Origin: Laspinema palackyanum D2a
GTDB taxonomy: Bacteria; Cyanobacteriota; Cyanobacteriia; Cyanobacteriales; Laspinemataceae
Assembly: GCA_025370845.1 (NCBI GenBank)
Contig: JAMXFF010000038.1
Coordinates: 1 to 64,000 of the forward strand
Length of the DNA stretch: 64,000 bases
Direction: 5' to 3'
Shown: piece by piece, positions 9,163 to 17,336 of the stretch
How positions within the stretch are numbered: position 1 is the stretch's first letter
Layout of the letters: every line of letters begins with the position of its first letter
Notes under the pieces: model-generated
What the model saw: only the letters and a program-made list of their open reading frames with translations
Databases searched by the model: none
Told to the model about the DNA's origin: nothing
Made by a program: the position numbers and the translations under genes

Positions 9163-9357
9163 TTAGCTCATCGTAGATTTAGAGCGGTCATAAGACTGAC
9201 GGAAGTCAGACGGGGGTTTGCCTTGAATGGTACTGGTATAGTCGTCGGGATCCAATCCGATTTCAGCGGCGCTCCGGAATAACATGGATTGCTGACGGTT
9301 TTTGACGAATTGATGGTGACGCATCATTAACGAGCGAGCTTGATCTTGTGCAGACAT
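9163..9357 (-). CDS. Small conserved protein, copy B of a tandem pair
   Basis: A 64-residue paralogue of the gene at 8898-9089, preceded by CAGGAGG as a ribosome binding site. The shared core is R-H-x-x-x-K-N-R-Q-Q-S-M-L-x-R-S-A-x-E-I-G-L-D. Its tail differs (DDYTSTIQGKPPSDFRQSYD) and lacks cysteines. The two genes are 73 bp apart on the same strand, consistent with tandem duplication and divergence of the C termini. Function unknown. The upstream spacer leads into the 338-bp inverted-repeat element. Confidence 0.7.
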   Translation of the reverse strand: MSAQDQARSLMMRHHQFVKNRQQSMLFRSAAEIGLDPDDYTSTIQGKPPSDFRQSYDRSKSTMS

Positions 9358-9624
9358 TTGAGTAGCCTCCTGGTTTGGTTCGGGGGAATTTTTTGGGGAG
9401 AGTTTTTTCTCCTGTTTTCACTATAAAGGTAACTTCTGTAAAAAATGCTACAAAACCGCTGAAATTTACAAAAATTAACACAAATCTTTGGGATCACTGG
9501 AAAGTCTTGTCACCAGTGCGATTGCGGTGGGGGACTGTGACTAAGTTTTGTAGTAGGTTACCTTTTCCTGGGATTTGGGGAGGATGGGGGGGATGGGGGA
9601 GATGGGGGAGATGGGGGGGATGGG

Positions 9625-9962
9625 CTTACAAGAGTAGGTTTTTTACGCTTAAGAGAACCTCTTGTCCCCTCCCCTTGGCAAGGGGAGGGTTAGGGTGGGG
9701 TCCTCCGGACGTGGAACAAGCCACATCCGGAAGAATTAGTGGGTGGAGGGTGTCGGCGGTGACGTGGCTTGTTCCACGTCACGAAGAAATAGGTTTTCCC
9801 TCGCTAAATACAGGCGCGATCGCCTCCAAGAATGGGTGAGGTGGCGGTAAGCGGAGCTATCCCGTAGGGAATCGTCTCGAAGAGGACCCCACCCTAACCC
9901 TCCCCTTGCCAAGGGGAGGGGACAAGAGGTTCTCTTAAGCGTAAAAAACCTACTCTTGTAAG
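9625..9962. mobile_element. MITE-like element with perfect 81-bp terminal inverted repeats
   Basis: Bases 9625-9705 and 9882-9962 are exact reverse complements over 81 bp, beginning CTTACAAGAGTAGGTTTTTT and containing the palindromic core CCCTCCCCTTGGCAAGGGGA. The 176-bp centre has a second palindrome (CGTGGAACAAGCCAC near 9710, mirrored near 9760) and no coding region. A related element is at 43445-43751, and the core alone recurs at about 34140-34182. This suggests a non-autonomous mobile element; the transposase that would mobilise it is not in the window. G-rich GGGGGAGAT-type tandem repeats flank it at 9575-9624 and near 10008-10025. Confidence 0.75.
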
Positions 9963-10127
9963 ACCCTAACCCTCCCCAAGACACAGGGGAGGGGACCGGA
10001 CTCTTGGAAGGGGGAGATGGGGGAGACAAGCGGGTTTTTTTGAGGGACTCTGTGGCAGCTCGTCAAAAATCTTGGACAGAAACTGGGTTTCATGTCCTGG
10101 GGCGCTCTTACTGTACCGATGCTGGCC

Positions 10128-11171
10128 CTAGGGGGAGAGTTGCCTGACTCGTTCTTGAGCGTAGAGGAGATTAGTCTGGTATTCGATCGCCTTTTGCTGG
10201 GCGGTGGAATAGTCTCGACTCTCTTCTGGGACCGATTCCATCAGACCGATCGCCTGTTGCCATTCCTGAGTAACCTTAATCCAGTCTTCCTGAGTTTCAG
10301 CCCATTGGGTCAAACTGGCAGCACTCATCGCCTGATTCACGGCATAGCGGAAGATTTCTTGGGGTTGGGGAGGGGGAGAAGGGACTTGGGCTGGAGGTGG
10401 AGGGGGCGGTAAGGGGGAATTGGTGACCGGCATTGGGAAGAGTGGAGGCGGTGGCGGGGGTGCGTAGGCGATTTGGGTGATTTGGGTACGAGCGTAGGAC
10501 CAATTGGTTTGGTACTCGACTGCCTTTTGTTCAGCAACTGGGCGATCGGGACTTTGGTCTGGGACTGCTTCCATCAGGGCGACTGCCTCGGACCACCAGG
10601 ACTCTACCGTTTGCCATTGCTCCTGAGTCCTTGCAGATTGAGTCAGGGTCGCTGCGGTCATCGCGGCATTGACCCCTTGGCGAAAGGCATCTTCGCCTGG
10701 AATGGCTCCTACTTCATCCCCTGGGTAGGGTGGAGAAAGCATCACCCGGGGAGCAAAATGGGGAGTGAACCCCCCGAAGAGATGAAAAGCGGTGAGGGTG
10801 ACTGTAGCGATCGCCACCGTAGTCAGAGGGATAGAAAATGTGGAGGACGCAGGTGCGATCGCCACAGGGGTTTGAGCAGTTTGAGGCGATCGCGCAGAAG
10901 ACTGACAAAGCCAAACAGGGACTTCCTTTTTTTCACTCAATTGCCTTGAGAATCTGTTAGAAACTTGAGGAACTGAAGGGGGGTTGACCTGAGATGTTGC
11001 TACCTTTGTTGGCCTAAAAGATGGGGAACGAACAGGTTCAGAGGGTTGAAACAGCACATCTTGCCAATCACAATTAGGACAATTAAATTGCTGGGCGCGA
11101 GGCTTCAATGGGACCGAAGTACCACAGCGCGGACAGGGAAAATGGTTAAACAGGGAATTGGAATCAGGCAT
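10128..11171 (-). CDS. Zinc-ribbon membrane protein with two ~70-residue repeat modules
   Basis: Starting at the ATG at 11171, the protein opens with a zinc ribbon (CPRCG ... CPNCDW), has a hydrophobic segment near residues 115-140 (FSIPLTTVAIATVTLTAFHLF), and then two copies of a module of the form F-x-x-x-V-N-x-A-M-x-A-A-x-L-T-Q ... W ... A-x-x-L-M-x-x-V-P ... A-x-Q-K-A-x-E-Y-Q-T-N. A Pro-rich linker separates the copies. An in-frame ATG at 11228 would lengthen the N terminus. The same module ends three other proteins in this window. Function unknown; a membrane-anchored protein with a helical C-terminal pair is the likely topology. Confidence 0.7.
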   Translation of the reverse strand: MPDSNSLFNHFPCPRCGTSVPLKPRAQQFNCPNCDWQDVLFQPSEPVRSPSFRPTKVATSQVNPPSVPQVSNRFSRQLSEKKEVPVWLCQSSARSPQTAQTPVAIAPASSTFSIPLTTVAIATVTLTAFHLFGGFTPHFAPRVMLSPPYPGDEVGAIPGEDAFRQGVNAAMTAATLTQSARTQEQWQTVESWWSEAVALMEAVPDQSPDRPVAEQKAVEYQTNWSYARTQITQIAYAPPPPPPLFPMPVTNSPLPPPPPPAQVPSPPPQPQEIFRYAVNQAMSAASLTQWAETQEDWIKVTQEWQQAIGLMESVPEESRDYSTAQQKAIEYQTNLLYAQERVRQLSP

Positions 11172-11261
11172 TGATTCGAGGCGATCGCGGCAGGCAACTC
11201 GATCTTTTGTAACACAATTTTTTGCCATTAGCAGCGTCAACCCACATCAACCCGCCCAAAA

Positions 11262-11325
11262 AAACCGGGTTTCTTAGGAGGAAATAGAGCATTTAATCTA
11301 CCCTTAATACCCAGAAACCCGGTTT
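11262..11325. repeat. Inverted repeat of the AAACCGGGTTTCT family
   Basis: AAACCGGGTTTCT at 11262-11274 is mirrored exactly by AGAAACCCGGTTT at 11313-11325, with a 38-nt centre. It lies just 3' of the GH57 gene (minus strand). The same motif recurs in spacers near 14170, 15240, 15945 and 55380-55440. Confidence 0.7.
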
Positions 11326-11371
11326 CTATCCGAGAGGAAATCAATTTACAATGCATTGAACTCAAGACAGA

Positions 11372-12961
11372 TTACAAGGGACGATAAACCCGATAATTAA
11401 TCTCCGGGAAAATATTATCAATCGCCTCTACCTTGGATAACCAACCGGAATCAATTTTGCCGATATTGATATCCTCATAAAGTTTGTGGAGACGCATCAA
11501 ATGCGATCGCGTCCGCCGGACCGCATAGGGGACCATCGTCCCCGTCCGCATAATAAACGCCCAATCTGAAGACTGTGCCAGGAGCAATTCTCGGGCCGCT
11601 TGGTTGAGCGCGCGCCACTCCAGCTCATCTGCCGGGTCCCGATGACTCAACTCAATCATCCGTTCCGCTGCCTTATGTAAATGGGGGTAAACCCAGGTAT
11701 TCGTTTCATTCAACCAATACTCGTGGAACCCTTTATAACCCCAGCTAGACTGAGAAGGACGACAAACCTGCTGAGTGGGATTGTTGCGTAAGTAATCCGC
11801 CAGGTGAGTCATCTCATAAGTGCCTTGGTCATACCAAGACTTGCGGAAGAGGTAATCAATGAACCAAGGGCCTTCATACCACCAATGACCGAACAGTTCC
11901 GCATCATAAGGGGAGACAATAATCGGGGGGCGTTGCATGATGCCGTGGAGGTGTTCCACTTGACGCGCCCGGTTAAACATGAAATTGCCTGCATTTTCAG
12001 CAGACTTTTCTCGGGCCCAATAGGGGTCATAAAGGGCTTTATCCCCTAAACCGAGACCGCGACCCGTGATTTTGTGATATTTAATCCCGACATTCTTGCG
12101 TTGACCGTTGGGCATGATATACGGCTTGATATAATCGTATTCAGCTTCCCAACCTAAATCCTTATAAAATTCGCGATATTCGGGGTCACCGGGATAGCCG
12201 ACCTCCGAAGACCAAACCTGTTGAGAGGATTCGTGATCGCGACCGAAGACCGCCACCCCAGACTCGGTAAAAATGGGGGCATAGGTGCCAAAGCGGGGAC
12301 GGGGACGAGCGTAGAGAATGCCATGACCGTCCGTGAGGAAATAGCGCAGACCGGCATCGGCCAACATTCGCTCCAAGCCTTCATAGTAGGCACATTCCGG
12401 GAGCCAGATGCCTTTGGGGGGACGACCGAAATTTTGTTCATAATGTTCACAGGCGACCTGGATTTGCGCCCAGACGGCTTGCGGGTACATTTTCATCAAG
12501 GGCAGGTAGCCGTGAGTGGCCCCACAGGTGATGATTTCCAGATTGTTGGAGTCTTGGAATTGTTTAAAGGCAGAGACCAAATCGCGATCGTAGCGTTCCC
12601 AGATTTGGCGTGTGTCGTTAAACTCATGGGCATAATGTTCGGCTAGATAGCGAATGTGCCCATTGTGCTTGTTATGCTCAATTTCCAGTTCAGCAAGTTC
12701 TTCGAGTTTAGCGAGGTGTTCCTCGTAACGGTCTTGGAGCAGGGGGTCCCGGAGCATTGACACCAAAGGGGGCGTCATACTCATGGTAATTTTGAAATCG
12801 ATCCCATCCCGCTTTAGACCTTCAAATACTCGCAGTAAGGGGATGTAGGTTTCTGTAATGGCTTCATAGAGCCATTCTTCTTCTAAAACATAATCACTTT
12901 CGGGATGGCGGACGAAAGGAAGATGGGCGTGGAGGACGAGAGCAACGTAACCAATAGCCAT
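11372..12961 (-). CDS. Glycoside hydrolase family 57 (branching-enzyme-like, DUF1957)
   Basis: A 529-residue GH57 protein. It begins GYVALVLHAHLPFVRHPE, the typical conserved region 1. Further blocks are ITCGATHGYLPLM, GIWLPECAYYEG (expected Glu nucleophile) and SPYDAELFGHWWYEGP (expected Asp acid/base), followed by a C-terminal DUF1957-type helical part. This architecture and length fit GH57 1,4-alpha-glucan branching enzymes and their cyanobacterial relatives, acting on glycogen in the cytoplasm. Substrate is inferred from the family. It is a single gene with an inverted-repeat hairpin downstream. Confidence 0.88.
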   Translation of the reverse strand: MAIGYVALVLHAHLPFVRHPESDYVLEEEWLYEAITETYIPLLRVFEGLKRDGIDFKITMSMTPPLVSMLRDPLLQDRYEEHLAKLEELAELEIEHNKHNGHIRYLAEHYAHEFNDTRQIWERYDRDLVSAFKQFQDSNNLEIITCGATHGYLPLMKMYPQAVWAQIQVACEHYEQNFGRPPKGIWLPECAYYEGLERMLADAGLRYFLTDGHGILYARPRPRFGTYAPIFTESGVAVFGRDHESSQQVWSSEVGYPGDPEYREFYKDLGWEAEYDYIKPYIMPNGQRKNVGIKYHKITGRGLGLGDKALYDPYWAREKSAENAGNFMFNRARQVEHLHGIMQRPPIIVSPYDAELFGHWWYEGPWFIDYLFRKSWYDQGTYEMTHLADYLRNNPTQQVCRPSQSSWGYKGFHEYWLNETNTWVYPHLHKAAERMIELSHRDPADELEWRALNQAARELLLAQSSDWAFIMRTGTMVPYAVRRTRSHLMRLHKLYEDINIGKIDSGWLSKVEAIDNIFPEINYRVYRPL

Positions 12962-13271
12962 AGTGTATTGTTTCTAGTGTAAGAGATAAAACTGACGGCA
13001 GCTTCAGGCAAGTTTTCTGTATGTGTAAGATTTTAGAATGAAAGAGGAAGCTATCAACCAATTGATTGAGGCAGATGACAGAAAATTGTGATCTAAGTCT
13101 GGGTCAGATAAGCCCAGTTAGGTCCACCCCGGGGAAGATTGTTGCTCATCGGAGGCACCATTACCCGTTTCTCTTTCGTCTCTTGCATCAAGAACGACGG
13201 AATCGCTGGGGTTCCCTGGTAGAATTCAATCCCATTAAATTTCCCCGGAAGGGACAAGGAAGTTGGACATA
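12962..13271. other. Intergenic region upstream of the duplicated secreted-protein gene
   Basis: About 310 bp between divergent genes. Its last ~75 bp (from 13196) form the 5' end of the 1,056-bp duplication unit and include the AAGGAAG ribosome binding site of the next gene. The rest shows no gene. Confidence 0.5.
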
Positions 13272-13922
13272 ATGATCGAAAAAATAGCGTTGGGACTCTT
13301 AAGTTTGGCCGTTGGTGTGGTGCCTACAATGGTGTTGCTCACAACTCCAGTCCTGGCTCAATCAGGAGTCGAGGAAAAGGGGACACAAGAGAGTCTCATC
13401 CTGGCACAGGCTGGGACATGGGCTGATGTCACCTTGAGGTTGGAGGACCTGCCACCGGGCTTTACGGCAATGCCACCGTCTGACGTATTGGACTTCCTAG
13501 ACCCAGGGAGTCTACAAGAGATAGATGTTGAGAATGTTTTTGGCTTTGCTAACGACCAAGATTTTCAACTGATTATGGGGGTAACTACGAGACTGGAAAC
13601 GGCTCAACAACAGGCGGAATTTGACGAATTAGTGGGGGGTCCCGAAAAGTTGAAGTCATGGTCCCTACTCGGACAGACAAACGAGCCTCCGCAAGCCTTG
13701 AATAATATCACTAATATTGGCGATGTGGCGGAGGGTGTTAGCTTAAAGCTGGATTTGGGTGGCACGGTAGCCCGGGTGGAAATTTTGGGGCTGCGGAAAA
13801 ACCAGATGGGGGCGGTTGTGTTCGTGGTATATGGCAATGATGAAAGACCCCTATATCCGATCGCGGAAATAGGACGCAAATTAGTTGAGCGGATTCCACA
13901 AGTACCAACTGGGAGTAATTAG
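13272..13922 (+). CDS. Secreted hypothetical protein, paralogue 1
   Basis: A 216-residue protein starting at the ATG at 13272, with AAGGAAG upstream; a TTG three codons earlier is less likely. Residues 1-31 look like a signal peptide (hydrophobic LGLLSLAVGVVPTMVLL, cut after VLA). The mature part has TWADVTLRLEDLPPGF, a QLIMGVTTRLETAQQQAEFD block and a C-terminal GAVVFVVYGNDERPLYPIAE block. The pattern suggests an exported beta-rich domain; I do not recognise the family. It is 1,056 bp from its paralogue with a nearly identical leader, so both are probably expressed alike. Confidence 0.75.
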   Translation: MIEKIALGLLSLAVGVVPTMVLLTTPVLAQSGVEEKGTQESLILAQAGTWADVTLRLEDLPPGFTAMPPSDVLDFLDPGSLQEIDVENVFGFANDQDFQLIMGVTTRLETAQQQAEFDELVGGPEKLKSWSLLGQTNEPPQALNNITNIGDVAEGVSLKLDLGGTVARVEILGLRKNQMGAVVFVVYGNDERPLYPIAEIGRKLVERIPQVPTGSN

Positions 13923-14327
13923 TGGCGATCGCTTGAGGTAATTGTTAGTTTGAATACAGACAGAATGACGGAGAGTAACCTAAAGCGATTTCCCCTTTTA
14001 TGAGGGACTGACGTCCGGGGGCGATCGCCAGGGAAATCACGGCTCAATTAGTCGGGTATTCGGGTTGACAAGTCACGGTTTCAGATTGCCTAAACCATCC
14101 CCACAGGAGGGTGAAAATAACAGGTTTTTTCACAAAACTCCTAGGAATTAGCAACAAATTCTATCTCTAAAACCCGGTTTCTTGTCCTGTATATCAAAAT
14201 CCTCGGCTGACCTCCTAGAATGAGTCAGGGCTAACCGATACCGTGGCTAATGACGGAATCACTGGGGTTCCCTGGTAGAATTCAATCCCATTAATTTTCC
14301 CCGGAAGGGACAAGGAAGTTGGACATA

Positions 14328-14984
14328 ATGATCGAAAAAATAGCGTTGGGACTCTGCGGTTTGGCTGTCGGTGTGGTGTCTACGATGGTGTGGGTGACGA
14401 CTCCAGCCCTGGCGGAAGCTGGAGTCGAGGAGAATGTGACACAAGAGAGTGTGATTTTGGCACAGGCAGGGACATTGGCTGATGTCACCTTAAAATTGGA
14501 GGACCTGCCACGGGGCTTTACGGCTATGCCACCGTCTGAGTTAGCGAAGCTCAAAGAGGAACTGAGTCAAGATGAGATTAATGTTGAGAATGTTTTTGCC
14601 TTTGTGGCACAGGAACAGTTTCAACTGATTATGGGGATAACCACCCGACTGGAAACGGCTCAACAACAGGCACAATTTGATGAATTACTGCGGGATCCCG
14701 AAAAGTTGAAGGCGTTGTTAGCTGAAAACCTCCAAGACACAAACGTCCCTCCGCAAGCCTTAAATAATATCAATAATATCGGCGATGTGGCTGCGGGCGT
14801 GAGCTTACAGGTGGATATGGATAACTTGTTAGCGCGATTGGAAATCTTGGTGTTGCGGAAAAACCAGATGGGGGCATTTGTTTTCGTGTTATATCGCGAT
14901 GGTCAAAGACCCTTATATCCGATCGCTCAAGTCGGACGCCTACTAGATCAGCGGGTTCAAGAAGTCCGAACTGGGGGTAATTAG
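14328..14984 (+). CDS. Secreted hypothetical protein, paralogue 2
   Basis: A 218-residue paralogue of the preceding gene, with the same ATG context and a similar signal peptide (cut after PALA). The conserved blocks TLADVTLKLEDLPRGFTAMP, QLIMGITTRLETAQQQAQFD and GAFVFVLYRDGQRPLYPIAQ are retained; differences concentrate in the middle (residues ~75-90 and 125-140). Both copies have intact frames, so neither has decayed. Function unknown; it may interact with the cell envelope (inference from the signal peptide only). Confidence 0.75.
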   Translation: MIEKIALGLCGLAVGVVSTMVWVTTPALAEAGVEENVTQESVILAQAGTLADVTLKLEDLPRGFTAMPPSELAKLKEELSQDEINVENVFAFVAQEQFQLIMGITTRLETAQQQAQFDELLRDPEKLKALLAENLQDTNVPPQALNNINNIGDVAAGVSLQVDMDNLLARLEILVLRKNQMGAFVFVLYRDGQRPLYPIAQVGRLLDQRVQEVRTGGN

Positions 14985-15426
14985 TGGCGATCGCTTTGGG
15001 CAATTGTGAGTTTGAATACAGACAGGATGACTGAAAGTAAGCTAAGGCGATTTCCCATTAAATGACGCAATGACCTCCTGGGGCGATCGCCGGGGAAATC
15101 ACGGATTAATCAGTTGGGTGTTCCGATTGGTTGATAGGTCACGGTTTCAGATTGCCTAAACCATCGAAACCGGAGGGTGAAGATCACCGGGTTTTGTCAC
15201 CAAACTGCTAGGAATTAGCAACAAATTCCATCAGTGAAACCCGGTTTCTTGTCCTGCCTCTCGAAATCCTCTGGGGATCTCCTAGAATGAGTTATCCCTA
15301 ACCCAAACTTTGGCCCAGACACAATCCACCCCAGGGCGATGGGCTGAAAATTGCCGTCATTCCCCCAGCAATGGTAGATTTTAAAACAACTTTAGCCATC
15401 ACATCCCGAATGATGACCGTAATAGA

Positions 15427-15615
15427 GTGCAACCGGAATCTAATATTGAAAAAATTGTCGAACGGATCTTCCTCACACACCGCATCACGCGGGCCGATCA
15501 AAAAATCTTTATGATGACACTGTTATCTAAGGATTCCCTGACCCCGAAAGAGCAAATGTTGATCGACCGAGTATTTGAGGCCCTACGCCAGGGATTGTTA
15601 AGGGTTGTCGATTAG
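15427..15615 (+). CDS. Small conserved helical protein
   Basis: A 62-residue protein with a possible GTG start at 15427; the start is uncertain because two ATG codons 12-17 bp upstream are out of frame. The sequence is helical and charged: IEKIVERIFLTHRITRADQK, then LLSKDSLTPKEQMLIDRVFE. Short proteins of this style are common in cyanobacteria but I cannot name the family. It stands alone, downstream of the tandem duplication. Confidence 0.6.
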   Translation: MQPESNIEKIVERIFLTHRITRADQKIFMMTLLSKDSLTPKEQMLIDRVFEALRQGLLRVVD

Positions 15616-16148
15616 ACCCCGGGCAAAATCTTGAGTAGCCCACCGAACCCTTTTCCAGTGGCTATCCGAACATCAAGGAACCCTGACAAGACCGGGGGCA
15701 GTGGCGGAATCCTCCCAGCAGTCTAGGGGTTGAGTCAAGCTCAAGTGAGCGGATGGGGGAGTTCCCCGGTGGCGATCGCCCGTTTGGGGTTTATTATATC
15801 CAGACCCCAGCACTGGCGGATATCCAACTCGGCTTGAAGAGTGTTGAACACAAGGCGATCGCCAGGGTGAGCCACCCCCGCCCCGCTCTCCGGGCCTTTC
15901 TGCACCGGCCTAACCGAGGGCCGCAGTACAGCACAGGGATGAAAAACCGGGTTTCTTGAGAAAATTCCTACTCAGCCGCCCCAAATTAGGGCCAGAAATC
16001 CGGTTACTTGCCCGTTTTATGCGATCGCTGAACCGATTTACTAGAGAAAGTCAAAGTTTGAGGTAAAATCCAATCTACCGACTAAGCTAAAGTTTCCCGT
16101 GGGTATTCTCGACAGTAAGATGATTTCAGAATCTACCTACCTCCTCCC
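15616..16148. other. Intergenic region, no gene recognised
   Basis: About 530 bp with several HIP1 sites and a copy of the CCGGGTTTCTTGAG repeat with a partial inverted mate at 15942-16010. No coding region with a plausible start and ribosome binding site was found. Confidence 0.5.
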
Positions 16149-17180
16149 ATGCCCTTATTTAATGCACCGAAAGACCAAAAAGAACTCGCCAGAAAGGGCC
16201 AACCCGAGGCGATCGCTGCTGTAGTCAACCACGCGATTCAATCTCAAGGGATAACTGCAAAAGCCGTTCTCAAAGACGGTTCTTTGCTACTGTTGCTTGA
16301 ATCGGCAACGGTCCCGGATTCCACGGCCCTAGTTCCTTTCATTAAGAATGGTCTAACCGAGTTGGGGATTGAGTCCGTTCCAACGTTGAAGATTTACGGA
16401 CGGAAAATCGGCGATCGCCTTCCGGCGTGGCAAGAAGAAATAGACATCGAACCCCCAGAAGAAGCATTCCCCGAAGATGAGGATATGTTCGCCACCGATG
16501 AGGATATGTTCGCCACCGATGAGGATATGCTCGCCGAAGATGAGGATATCCTCGCTGATGATGAGGACCTGCTCCCTGATGACGAAGAAAATCTAATGCC
16601 CAACGATGATTTAGAGGGGTCTGATGAATACGGGGAAGGGGAATACCTCGACGACGAGGACGAGGACGAAAACGAGGACGAAATCGCCTCGGTCAAACCC
16701 CAGGGCAAAAAATGGTATCAGAATGTCCGGCTGCTCGTTCCTCTGGTTGTTTTAATCGCAGCTCTAGGCGGGGGTGCTGCATACTGGTTTCTGACGAAAA
16801 ATCAACCGAGTACAACTCCCGCCTCTGACCCTGCGGACCCAGCAGCCGAAGTTCCGGCCCCTACCCCGGCCCCAGCAGCCGAAGCTCCGGCCCCTACCCC
16901 GGCCCCCGCAGCAGCCCCCACCCCGGCTCCCGCACCCGCACCAGCGGCTAACTCCTTTGCGGAAGCGGTGAGACGAGCAAGCCAAGCGGCAGAGCAATCC
17001 CAAACGGCTCAAACGCAAGCGGAATGGAATCAAATCGCAGTTTTGTGGCAGGAAGCCAGCGATTTGATGGGCCAAGTCCCAGCAAACAGCCCCAATTACT
17101 CAGCGGCTCAACCCCGAGTGGGGCAGTATCAGCAAAACGCTGATTTGGCTCGACAACGGGCTGCCAATGCGTTTGAGTAA
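16149..17180 (+). CDS. Modular membrane protein with acidic repeat region
   Basis: A 343-residue mosaic. Residues ~10-95 form an N-terminal domain (ELARKGQPEAIAAVVNHAIQ ... GITAKAVLKDG ... LKIYGRKIGDRLPAWQEE) shared with the next gene and with 20204-21061. Residues ~100-180 are extremely acidic, with imperfect repeats of DEDMFAT. A single membrane helix follows (LLVPLVVLIAALGGGAAYWF, ~195-214), then a Pro/Ala linker (PAPTPAPAAEA) and one copy of the ~70-residue W...LM..VP module at the C terminus. The layout suggests a cytoplasmic N terminus and an exported C-terminal module. Function unknown. Confidence 0.75.
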   Translation: MPLFNAPKDQKELARKGQPEAIAAVVNHAIQSQGITAKAVLKDGSLLLLLESATVPDSTALVPFIKNGLTELGIESVPTLKIYGRKIGDRLPAWQEEIDIEPPEEAFPEDEDMFATDEDMFATDEDMLAEDEDILADDEDLLPDDEENLMPNDDLEGSDEYGEGEYLDDEDEDENEDEIASVKPQGKKWYQNVRLLVPLVVLIAALGGGAAYWFLTKNQPSTTPASDPADPAAEVPAPTPAPAAEAPAPTPAPAAAPTPAPAPAPAANSFAEAVRRASQAAEQSQTAQTQAEWNQIAVLWQEASDLMGQVPANSPNYSAAQPRVGQYQQNADLARQRAANAFE

Positions 17181-17336
17181 CGGGAATTGGGTGTTAGATC
17201 CAGGAAGGAATTGGGGTGATTGAACAGAGCAAACACCCCATACAACCCGAGGCGTTGAGAGGTCGTTACACCCGGTCCTTGATCCTGATGCTTATCGGTA
17301 TTCGCGCTTTTTCCTAATCATCCCCCAGTGCCAGCT

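Larger units (their letters stand above)
13196..15299 (+). repeat. 1,056-bp tandem segmental duplication
   Basis: Unit 1 (13196-14251) and unit 2 (14252 to about 15299) are aligned at an offset of exactly 1,056 bp, both at the GACGGAATC boundary and at the ATG codons (13272 and 14328). About 75 bp of leader, the whole gene and about 300 bp of trailer are recognisably repeated. The trailers share CACGGTTTCAGATTGCCTAA, AGGAATTAGCAACAAATTC and AAACCCGGTTTCTTGTCCTG. Divergence is clear but moderate, so the duplication is not very recent. Confidence 0.85.

Noticed and set aside
9375..9839. Plus-strand open frame across the inverted-repeat element
   Set aside because: It runs through G-rich repeats and one arm of the element, has no ribosome site and no recognisable domain.
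16394..16708. Serine-rich open frame on the minus strand
   Set aside because: It is the reverse of the acidic repeat region of the plus-strand modular protein (GAT/GAG codons read as Ser-rich).
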